DNA of 64,000 nt from the NCBI GenBank assembly GCA_012728995.1, contig JAAYEB010000166.1, positions 1-64,000 of the forward strand, read 5' to 3'. Under the pieces are notes generated by a model. It did no database searches, had not been told where the DNA came from, and was given only the letters and a program-made list of their open reading frames with translations. How positions within the stretch are numbered: position 1 is the stretch's first letter; every line of letters begins with the position of its first letter. Position numbers and translations under genes: made by a program. This stretch comes from Fibrobacter sp. (lineage in GTDB: Bacteria; Fibrobacterota; Chitinivibrionia; Chitinivibrionales; Chitinispirillaceae). This document shows, piece after piece, positions 16,526 to 24,563 of the stretch.

Positions 16526-19500
16526 CTAATCCCCACTTACAATTGGAAGTATCAGTTGTTCCGGAGTTTCGGTTACTATTCCCTGTGCTTCTGCCCATAT
16601 CATTACCTCAATTTTCATTGCATCAGATTGCCCGTATATTATTTTGTTAGTTGCTACACCGTCTTTGGTTTCAATGGTACGGGTGATACTGACCGCTGTG
16701 TTGGGATCAAGCAGGCCGTTACCATTTGCATCAATGTCCACAATATTTAAGTTCGCATAAATTGCGTCCAAAGAGTCCAATGTGGCAAAATCAGATGAAT
16801 CCTTAGCATTTCTAATTTCTGGATAGTAGTAAAAGGCAGAGTCGGTCAGAAGTCTTGTATAGGCTGCCAGATAAACAGGATCTCTGAGAGGTTCTATAGG
16901 ATCAAAGTATCCGTTTTTATTTAGATCTATTAGTTTAGATCTACCGTTTACGATAATCGTTTTTTCTACTGGATCGTAAAAACAGTATTGGCGTATTCCA
17001 TCACCGTTGATATCTTCAAAAGCTGGACCCAGTTCAAAAATACCATCCCCGTTTACATCTTCTCCACGGTTCGCATATCCATCTCCGTTGCGGTCTTCAC
17101 CTGGATCGAGTTTAAAATTATCATTAAAATCTTCAAAAGGAAGCACTTCAAAAACAGTATCAATATTATTTATGCTGTTTTCATCAATATTGATCTTGAA
17201 TATTTCATTGACAACTCCGGATATTTTAAGGCTGAATGTAACTTTGGTACCATCCACAACCGGATTGCCGTTTATATCTGTCACAATCGCAGCGCATGGA
17301 AGCACAAAAGTTCCGTCATTTGGATTTTCACCTTTCAGGACATTCGTAGCTACTGTTATATATTTGGGAGGACCTGCAATGGTGAATTTAACAGTATCGG
17401 ATAAAATAGAAGAATTAAAATCACCTGCAGCAATCCAGACTTGTCGGTGAAAACTGGGAATTTTACCGGCTACAAGATATGTAGTAGCCGATCCGTCATC
17501 ACTTGAAATCACAACCGGTGGATCGAGGTGTTCGCCACCACCGGGACCATTAAGAATATTAAATGAGATCCGTTCATCTTTTACTCTGTTTCCAAATTTA
17601 TCAAAAGCAACTGCAGTGATTCTGGCACGATCACCATTAGTAGAAATGACTTCAGGGGTTCCATTCAGTTCTATATAAGCAATTTTGTTTGCCCTGAAAT
17701 AGAGCTGGAATGATCCGTTTGTTACTTCTGATGATTTTCTGGCTAGAACGGAAATTGTTGATGTTGTTGCAAAATGTGGATTACGAGCAGTAAAAAATGC
17801 CTTGCCATTATTGTCTGTATTAATTGTTTTCGCAAATATGGTATCCATTTTACCTGCTGTTACACAGATTTCAAGAGTAGCATCAGGTACAGGTGTTTTT
17901 TTATCTCCTTCAAGATAGGTTACAGAAAACCTGGTTGAATCGGTACTGTCTGCAACGCAACTTTGGCCTGGAACTGTATCTATTAGTAATATGTTGGAGG
18001 AATAATTAATGAGAGCATAGGCTTGTGTACCAGCAGCCGAGATTGTGATTGTATCTATCCCTGAACCGGTTCCGAATATTCTGCATCTGGCTTCACCTCT
18101 GCTGTTGGTGTTTGTATCGGCAGATATGATTTTTGTTGCATCAAGCTTTTTTGAAAAATTTACCGGTTCACCGGAAATTGTCTTTTGAGCTGCATCCGCA
18201 AGCATTATCACAACCGTTGATGTATCTTTGCCATTATGACTTATACTCTGAGGGCTGGCTGTTGCAGTCATGGTTACGCCTGTGAATTCAACAGGTATGG
18301 ATTGTATCTTTGTTGGATCACTTTCTAAAACGGCTGTAACTGTTGCAACAATATTCCTTCTGTCGCTTCTGAGATATGCCTCAGCTTTTCCGTCAGAGTC
18401 AGTTTGTGCCTCTGATATAATTATTCCGGCAGTAGTAGAGAATGAGATCATGTCTCCCACAACCGGATTGCCATTTTTGTTTTTTATATAAACAATAACC
18501 GGCGATTTACTTACTCCATCAGCTGGTATGGCTTCAGGTCCCTGAATCACCATTTCTCTGGTTGTAATATATTGAATGGTGGTATCGGCAGAAGCGTAGC
18601 CGTTAGTGTTATCAAACGCGATCAATTCAAGTCGTAATCTACTTTCATGTGCAAGTGGCAAAATTGTAAAAGTACATTTTCCGAAAGCATCGGTTTTTTG
18701 AGACTGGGTTTGGGATGTATCGTCATTGTTTGCCGTTAAATAATTTGCTGTAAGCTTGATTATTCTGTTTTTAAGTGGTGTGCCTGAATTGTCTGTAAAA
18801 ACTGCTTCAATTCGTGAAGTATCTATTGTTCCAGTCTGAAGCACAGTTTTATTGAGGGAAATGGAAAGAGAGAGATTCGAGACATTTAGCTGCAATATTG
18901 ATTCGGTTCCTGATGATGAGATTTTCAGGGTATTGGAACCATTTTTAAGAGCTTTAATATATGCTAATGCTCTACCTTCGTAATTTGTACTGGAATCTAC
19001 AGAAATTATTTGTAATACAGAATCGTCTGGTTCTGTAAAAGTGTAAAAAACCGCTGCTTTTGCAACATCATATCCGGATGCATTGATAAGATTAGTTGTG
19101 ATTACAGCCGTATCTCCAATAATCAGATTCGTTTTATTGACCGAAACAGACAGTTTCATTCCTTTAAAAATGACTTCAATTTCATCACTAAGAGTTTGAT
19201 CAGAAACCAGGTATGCTGTAATGTATGCAGTATCGTTGATATTGGAACTCACCAGAGTAGCTTTTGCAATTCCATCAGGTCCTGTTATGCTCTGTCCCGA
19301 ATTTTGGGGATTGGAGCCATCACCAATAATGATACCGGCAGTTGTAATAAACTGAATATATTCGCCTGCAAGTGGATTATGATTTGGATTCAAAACTCTT
19401 ACAGAGATATCTGTAACATCTTCTCCATCCGCTTTGATTATACTTTTTTCGGGTATAGCTTCAATCAGTTTTTGAATTTTATCCGGAGTATTGGTAACTT

Positions 19501-19894
19501 CGATTTGTATTGTAGTTTCAACTCCGTTTGATTTGAATGTCAGATCAATTTTTCCTGCAACAGTATCTGTAAAATGAAAGAGCGCACGTCCATTTTCATC
19601 AGATATTGCAGTTGTATTGACCATTTTTCCTCTTGAACAATAAGCGGTTATAACCTCTTCGGGTATTGGTTGTACGGGATTCTGGTTTTCATCAACAAGA
19701 TTTACCCGAATGGTAATTGTATCACCAATCAATACAAATGCTCGTTCGGTATTGGCAAAAATTGATAGTCTGGTATTGGGTATTATCGGAGGAGAAGTAA
19801 TACCGGGTTCCCCGTTATCATCATTAATCGTACAGAATAGACCCAGAGATATGATGAGTACTGTTGTCCACTTCAGGTGGATTGTGTGCCTCAC
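16526..19894 (-). CDS. Giant surface protein with repeated bacterial Ig-like (Big_1/invasin-type) domains and EF-hand-like calcium sites
   Basis: The 1122-residue protein has a signal segment ending LGLFC; the Phe before Cys makes it a poor lipobox. At least eight repeats of roughly 95-105 residues follow. Each has the Big_1 pattern of a strand near SVNKT/NADGVS, a G-D-T or D-T-S turn, and a closing (D/G)x-G-x-A-x-(A/F) strand such as TDSDGKAEAYLRS. Residues about 925-970 contain several D-x-N-x-D-G calcium-type loops (EDRNGDGYANRGEDVNGDG), with further DLNKNGYFDP and DANGNGLLDP loops nearer the C-terminus. Such proteins form rigid surface stalks for adhesion or envelope linkage. It is first in a two-gene unit with the beta-barrel-like gene. 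Confidence 0.85.
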   Translation of the reverse strand: MRHTIHLKWTTVLIISLGLFCTINDDNGEPGITSPPIIPNTRLSIFANTERAFVLIGDTITIRVNLVDENQNPVQPIPEEVITAYCSRGKMVNTTAISDENGRALFHFTDTVAGKIDLTFKSNGVETTIQIEVTNTPDKIQKLIEAIPEKSIIKADGEDVTDISVRVLNPNHNPLAGEYIQFITTAGIIIGDGSNPQNSGQSITGPDGIAKATLVSSNINDTAYITAYLVSDQTLSDEIEVIFKGMKLSVSVNKTNLIIGDTAVITTNLINASGYDVAKAAVFYTFTEPDDSVLQIISVDSSTNYEGRALAYIKALKNGSNTLKISSSGTESILQLNVSNLSLSISLNKTVLQTGTIDTSRIEAVFTDNSGTPLKNRIIKLTANYLTANNDDTSQTQSQKTDAFGKCTFTILPLAHESRLRLELIAFDNTNGYASADTTIQYITTREMVIQGPEAIPADGVSKSPVIVYIKNKNGNPVVGDMISFSTTAGIIISEAQTDSDGKAEAYLRSDRRNIVATVTAVLESDPTKIQSIPVEFTGVTMTATASPQSISHNGKDTSTVVIMLADAAQKTISGEPVNFSKKLDATKIISADTNTNSRGEARCRIFGTGSGIDTITISAAGTQAYALINYSSNILLIDTVPGQSCVADSTDSTRFSVTYLEGDKKTPVPDATLEICVTAGKMDTIFAKTINTDNNGKAFFTARNPHFATTSTISVLARKSSEVTNGSFQLYFRANKIAYIELNGTPEVISTNGDRARITAVAFDKFGNRVKDERISFNILNGPGGGEHLDPPVVISSDDGSATTYLVAGKIPSFHRQVWIAAGDFNSSILSDTVKFTIAGPPKYITVATNVLKGENPNDGTFVLPCAAIVTDINGNPVVDGTKVTFSLKISGVVNEIFKINIDENSINNIDTVFEVLPFEDFNDNFKLDPGEDRNGDGYANRGEDVNGDGIFELGPAFEDINGDGIRQYCFYDPVEKTIIVNGRSKLIDLNKNGYFDPIEPLRDPVYLAAYTRLLTDSAFYYYPEIRNAKDSSDFATLDSLDAIYANLNIVDIDANGNGLLDPNTAVSITRTIETKDGVATNKIIYGQSDAMKIEVMIWAEAQGIVTETPEQLILPIVSGD

Positions 19895-20007
19895 AAATAA
19901 CCTCCTTTATATTATTTTCAAACTTTTTCAGACCTGTGGAACAAAGATTATTTTCTTTTCAATTATATGGTTATTAATTTGGAAAAATCAATGACTAAAA
20001 CTATACT

Positions 20008-21381
20008 TTGAACGTTATTCAAAATGGATACAAAAGAAAAAAACGTTTCAAAGGGACGATAATAGATTCGAATATGACTTGCGGCATTAAAATCCGTTCC
20101 ATTTCAAAAAAATCTCCGTTTTTCAGTTCTGGCTTGCGTAAAGGTGATCGTATCCTGCAAATTAACGGAGAGAGAATTTGTGATGATCTGGATTTTATGT
20201 ATTATTCTGCTGAAGATTTTCTGGATATAATTGCAGAAAAAAACGGGAAAACATCTCAATTTTTCGTTCCGAGAGAAGAAGGCTGTTTTAATGAACTGGA
20301 ATTTGATGAATCACCGATCAATACATGTAAAAACAGGTGCATTTTCTGTTTTATTGATCAGATGCCTCCTGGTTTGAGAAAAGGGTTGTACATCAAAGAT
20401 GAAGATTTAAGGCACTCTTTTCTAAATGGCAATTATGTTACTTTGAGTTCAGCAACCAGTGATGATCTTGAAAAAGTTGCAAAAATTGGATTGTCACCAC
20501 TTTTTATCTCTGTGCATGCGACTGATACAGATATACGAAATCGTATGCTAAGGAATAACAAAGCTCCTGCCATTCTTGAACAATTGAAATTTTTGGAGGG
20601 TTCAGGAATACGTTTTCATACTCAGATAGTATTGTGTCCCGGGTATAATGATGGAAAAGTGTTGAAAAAAACTATCTGTGATCTGTTCAATTTTAAAAAT
20701 TCACTTCTCTCTGTAGCTATAGTTCCTGTGGGATTAACCCGTTTTCGCAAATCCAAAATCCAGAATGTTAATCAGGATATCGCTCTGAAAGTATGTAATG
20801 AAATCAATGCTTTAAGTGATAAGTATCTGATTCGTGATGGAGTCAGAAAACTGTTTCTTGCTGATGAATTTTTTATTAAAGCTGATTTGCCGATACCAGT
20901 TGATTCTTATTATGAAGATTATCCTCAGATTCAAAATGGAATAGGCCTTGTCAGACAATTAATGGACCAGGCAGCCTTTTGCAAAATAGATGCAGTTAAA
21001 GCAAAAAAAAATATTGATAGGGATAAAAAACTTGTATTAACTTCAAAATCAGCATACCCCTTTTTGAAAAGAATAGTATCTGATTTCAAGAATTCTTTTC
21101 CTGAATTTAATACTTCGGTATTAATGGTCGAGAATAGTTTTTTTGGTGATTCGGTAACTGTTGCAGGTTTGTTGACAGCCGCGGATGTGATTAAAACATT
21201 AAAAAAATCGCCACAAAAAAACAATTATGAAAAAATCATACTTCCATCTGTTATGTTTAACTATGCAGGTTTTACTCTGGATGGTTATTCTGCAAAAAGA
21301 TTGAGTCGTAAAACAGGATATGAGATAAAAACTGTAAATTCGCTTGAAGAACTTGTGTTTAAAAGCAAATACTATAAATAA
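20008..21381 (+). CDS. DUF512-family radical SAM protein with PDZ-like N-terminus
   Basis: The 457-residue protein (TTG start at 20008; ATG at 20074 possible) begins with a PDZ-like domain (SKKSPFFSSGLRKGDRILQINGE). The radical SAM core follows, with C107-x3-C111-x2-C114 in NTCKNRCIFCFIDQMP. The C-terminal DUF512 part has FIKADLPIPVDSYYEDYPQIQNGIG. This is the TIGR03279 family, widespread in Clostridia, Cyanobacteria and others. Its substrate is unproven; a role in membrane or ribosome-linked modification has been suggested from neighbours. It is divergent from the Ig-like gene and co-directional with rluB. Confidence 0.88.
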   Translation: MNVIQNGYKRKKRFKGTIIDSNMTCGIKIRSISKKSPFFSSGLRKGDRILQINGERICDDLDFMYYSAEDFLDIIAEKNGKTSQFFVPREEGCFNELEFDESPINTCKNRCIFCFIDQMPPGLRKGLYIKDEDLRHSFLNGNYVTLSSATSDDLEKVAKIGLSPLFISVHATDTDIRNRMLRNNKAPAILEQLKFLEGSGIRFHTQIVLCPGYNDGKVLKKTICDLFNFKNSLLSVAIVPVGLTRFRKSKIQNVNQDIALKVCNEINALSDKYLIRDGVRKLFLADEFFIKADLPIPVDSYYEDYPQIQNGIGLVRQLMDQAAFCKIDAVKAKKNIDRDKKLVLTSKSAYPFLKRIVSDFKNSFPEFNTSVLMVENSFFGDSVTVAGLLTAADVIKTLKKSPQKNNYEKIILPSVMFNYAGFTLDGYSAKRLSRKTGYEIKTVNSLEELVFKSKYYK

Positions 21382-21429
21382 TGGTCTGAAAACAGATCAG
21401 AATATCACTTAGCCCAGGGGACAGTTCAA

Positions 21430-22197
21430 TTGACACGGATTAATGATAATGGAGAAACTTTAAGGCTTAACCGATATCTGGCACAATGTGGGTTAGGTTC
21501 ACGGCGAAAAGCTGATGAGCTTATCAGCACCGGGCACGTTTATGTAAATGGAAAACGGGTTACAGAAATGGGTGTAAAAGTTTTACCTGGCAGAGATATT
21601 ATAGAATATCACGGCAAACAGGTAAAACCGATTCGAAACCTGGTTTATTATGCTTATAATAAGCCGGTAAATGTAATAGTTACAAAAAATGATCCGCAAA
21701 AACGTGAAACTGTTTACGATGCATTGAAAAAAAAGAAAATTGATGTGGAACACCTCAATTATGTAGGGCGTCTGGATTACAATTCCGAGGGTTTATTATT
21801 GCTTACCAATGATGGCGATTTGATACATTCTGTTACCCATCCGCGGTTTAAAATAAAAAAGGTATATAGAGTGAAAATTATGAGGAGATTGTCATCAGAA
21901 GAGATTGATATGTTAATCGGTGGAATTGAGTCTGATGGACAGATTCTTCATGCAGCTTCAGTGAGAGATGTTTCTCAGCCTGCTTCTGATAGGAAACAGT
22001 TCTGGTATGAAATTGAATTATTTGAAGGTAAAAATCGCCAGATTCGTAGAATGATGAAAGAATTGAGTGTGGGGATAAGTCGGTTGCGTCGAATCCAGTT
22101 CGGTTCTGTAAAACTTAATAACCTTGTTTCAGGTGACATTCGTACTTTGACAGAAAAAGAAGTCGCAGCACTGAAAAACTGTGGATATAAAAGGTAA
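21430..22197 (+). CDS. rluB: Ribosomal large-subunit pseudouridine synthase, RluB/RsuA family
   Basis: The start is TTG at 21430 with AGGGG nine bases upstream. The 255-residue protein has an N-terminal S4 RNA-binding domain (LRLNRYLAQCGLGSRRKADELI, GHVYVNGKRV) followed by the RsuA-family catalytic domain with GRLDYNSEGLLLLTNDG. The catalytic Asp is D116. KNRQIRRMM is the conserved late motif. RluB makes pseudouridine 2605 of 23S rRNA in Escherichia coli; RluE, RluF and RsuA relatives share the fold, so the exact rRNA site is inferred from overall similarity to RluB. Confidence 0.88.
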   Translation: MTRINDNGETLRLNRYLAQCGLGSRRKADELISTGHVYVNGKRVTEMGVKVLPGRDIIEYHGKQVKPIRNLVYYAYNKPVNVIVTKNDPQKRETVYDALKKKKIDVEHLNYVGRLDYNSEGLLLLTNDGDLIHSVTHPRFKIKKVYRVKIMRRLSSEEIDMLIGGIESDGQILHAASVRDVSQPASDRKQFWYEIELFEGKNRQIRRMMKELSVGISRLRRIQFGSVKLNNLVSGDIRTLTEKEVAALKNCGYKR

Positions 22198-22448
22198 TGT
22201 GTTCATTTTTTGATTTAAGAGGTTCACATTAATATTTTAACAGTATATTTTCGATAATCAGGAAAATTGCGATCAAGAGTTGTCCCTGGAGCAGTAGAAG
22301 ATATCTTATAAAGAGATATGTTCACAAATTGCAAAAATGCTCATGGTCACATTTTGTTGAAACGCAAAAATAACAGACATCTCTTGCAGGTGTAACTCTG
22401 GTCGTTTTGTTCAGACAAAGTTAAACGGTTATAAGGAGGAGGAGTTGT

Positions 22449-22898
22449 ATGAAACTTGCAGTATTGATTAATTTAATCGTTATGTTAGTCTTTCCTCTTT
22501 TTGTCAATGCCCAGATGGGGATGAAATTCAGAGGAAGTGACGGATGGGGGATTCAGAGTCAATATGAAAGATTCTTTAACAATTATAGCCTTAGCCGGTA
22601 CTATGGCAAAATTACTGAAATTGATACTATAACCCCAATGCAGGATATGGGGAGTGGAATACAATTGAAACTTAAGGGAGACAGGGAAGAATATATCGTA
22701 CATTTAGGGCCTGCATGGTTTATTATTCATCAGGATATGTCTTTGGGTATTAACGAAACTGTTGAAATAAAAGGATGCAAGGTTGCAATTAATGGTAAAC
22801 CGGTTATTATGGCAGCAGAATTGAGACGAAAAGATAATATTTTGTATCTCAGAGACCAGGATGGAATTCCATACTGGTCTATGTGGAGAAAAAAATAG
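22449..22898 (+). CDS. Secreted OB-like protein of unknown function
   Basis: A very strong Shine-Dalgarno (AAGGAGGAGGAG) precedes the ATG. The 149-residue product has a signal peptide ending VNA before QMGM. The mature part reads as a small beta-barrel: GKITEIDTITPM, GIQLKLKG, EEYIVHLGPAW, ETVEIKGCKVAINGKPVIMAAEL and LRDQDGIPYWS. Proteins of this type, often labelled DNA-binding or OB-fold, occur in many sediment bacteria; the export signal argues against a DNA role. Its TAG stop directly abuts the stop of convergent argA, with no terminator between. Confidence 0.65.
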   Translation: MKLAVLINLIVMLVFPLFVNAQMGMKFRGSDGWGIQSQYERFFNNYSLSRYYGKITEIDTITPMQDMGSGIQLKLKGDREEYIVHLGPAWFIIHQDMSLGINETVEIKGCKVAINGKPVIMAAELRRKDNILYLRDQDGIPYWSMWRKK

Positions 22899-24254
22899 TC
22901 ATTCTGAATGTAATGAAGCTTTATTTTCAGATAATTGATAACGGAGAATGCGGGAGTTTCTTTTTCTGTTAAAATCCTGTTGTTTCGAAAGTGGCAGATC
23001 AGTCATTGTTGCAGGTGTAAAACCTAATTGAATAAACCAGTCTGAAGTTTGTGTTGTAAGTACAAAAACAGCTTTGTGATGCTGTTTTGCTGCTTTCTCC
23101 ATTAAATATGAGATTACCTTTTTGCCAATACCAAGATTGGTATACATCTCGTCAACGACTATTGCTGCAATTTCACTTTGACCATCAGGGTATTCGTGAA
23201 GAGCTCCGCAAGCATGTATCGTTCCGTCTACTTCATATACAACATAATCATTTACTTTTTTTTCAAGATCTGAAGCTGTACGGTTAACAAGAATCTGCTG
23301 TTCAATAGCCGGTTGCATCAGACGTAGCACATCTGCAATATCGGGAATTTTCATAGGTCGTATGTTCTCATGCTGATTGGAATAGATCATTGTACCGAGA
23401 CCTCTGTTAGAAAAGATCTCTTTCAGTATCAACCCTTCAGAACTTCCATCTATAATATGTACTCTTCTTATTCCTTTGCTACAGGCACGTATTGCAAGTG
23501 AAACCAGTTCAAGCTGTTCATTGGGTAACATGCCGGAATTTAATTCAAGAAAGTGTGCTGCCTGGGCTATCGAAAGCTGTGTAATTATTTTGTCACTGGA
23601 TACATAAATATCTTCCGGTATTTTAAAACCATTGATACTTATACCGCTTCGGTTTGTAAGAAAAAAAAGTTTTGCTGCTTTAAGTTCCACGCCTATCGTA
23701 TATGCAAGTTCATTTGATGAAAGATTGTAAGGTTTTCCTTTTGCGTTCCATCCAATATTGGGAAAAATTGGAATAAGACCATCTTCAATTACATTTTTTA
23801 AAATGTCAGTTTGTAACCGTTCTACCATTCCGGAGCTCTGGTAATCGATCCCATTTCGAACACCAATGCTTTTTGCGCGAACCCAGTTTCCGATAACAGC
23901 GTTGGTATCATGCTCAGCCAGTAAAGTCATTAAATTATTTGATACATCGAATGCAGCCATTTTAATAAATGGGATAGTATCCGGTTCAGAAATGCGTATG
24001 CCAGAAACTGATCGGCATTTCTTATTATAGGTTTGAAGGATGTCATTGATTCTGTTTCGCGCACCAGGTACTAAAACAATCCGGATTCCCATTTTATGAA
24101 GCAAGACCAGGTCTTTTACAAGAATAGGAAAATAAGGGCTTGATACCAGAGTATCATCAATCTTGATTACAAATATCTCATTTTTGTATCTATTGATATA
24201 TCCGAAAGCCTGACGAATTATTTCAACCTGTTCTTTCAGTCTGCTTTTATCCAT
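22899..24254 (-). CDS. argA: Amino-acid N-acetyltransferase (classical N-acetylglutamate synthase, ArgA type)
   Basis: The 451-residue protein is a two-domain ArgA. The amino-acid-kinase-like domain (about 1-290) has IDDTLVSSPYFPILVKDLVLLHKMGIRIVLVPGA in its N-terminal third, plus GLIPIFPNIGWN and the HIIDGSSEGLILKEIFSNRGLGTMI boundary. The C-terminal GNAT acetyltransferase domain (about 300-440) has YVVYEVDGTIHACGALH, EIAAIVVDEMYTNLGIGKKVISYL and DWFIQLGF. It makes N-acetylglutamate, the first step of arginine synthesis, and is usually inhibited by arginine through the kinase-like domain. No other arg gene is near. Confidence 0.93.
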   Translation of the reverse strand: MDKSRLKEQVEIIRQAFGYINRYKNEIFVIKIDDTLVSSPYFPILVKDLVLLHKMGIRIVLVPGARNRINDILQTYNKKCRSVSGIRISEPDTIPFIKMAAFDVSNNLMTLLAEHDTNAVIGNWVRAKSIGVRNGIDYQSSGMVERLQTDILKNVIEDGLIPIFPNIGWNAKGKPYNLSSNELAYTIGVELKAAKLFFLTNRSGISINGFKIPEDIYVSSDKIITQLSIAQAAHFLELNSGMLPNEQLELVSLAIRACSKGIRRVHIIDGSSEGLILKEIFSNRGLGTMIYSNQHENIRPMKIPDIADVLRLMQPAIEQQILVNRTASDLEKKVNDYVVYEVDGTIHACGALHEYPDGQSEIAAIVVDEMYTNLGIGKKVISYLMEKAAKQHHKAVFVLTTQTSDWFIQLGFTPATMTDLPLSKQQDFNRKRNSRILRYQLSENKASLHSE

Positions 24255-24563
24255 TCTTTCTTATCCAATCATTAAATCTGTAATTATAAACTTATCATAA
24301 AAAAGGCAGTTTTTCGAGCCTGGTTTTCATCAAATACGAATATGCTGATATTTGTATTAAAGAAAAAATCAGTTAAAATTAATTGTACTCTAACCGGAAT
24401 TTGCCGGTATTTATAAATAGAAAATAAAATATGCACCAGAAGTTTGTGTAACAGGCAGTTATTAAAACCTGATTATAAGCTGGGTAATAATACCTGTGTG
24501 GGAAAAGCTATTATTCTTTAATTGACCTTGCGATAAAGGTAATACTATGTTATACTGAAAGTT
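24255..24563. other. Divergent intergenic region between argA and the transporter-led gene run
   Basis: No gene is seen. TTGACC at 24522 and TATACT at 24551 resemble promoter hexamers, but 23 bases separate them. TACTAT at 24543 gives a 15-base spacing. The promoter of the six-gene run is therefore not assigned. Confidence 0.4.

Noticed and set aside
24522-24556. Promoter of the six-gene run (TTGACC ... TATACT)
   Set aside because: The spacing is 23 bases, outside the usual range; alternatives have 12-15 bases.
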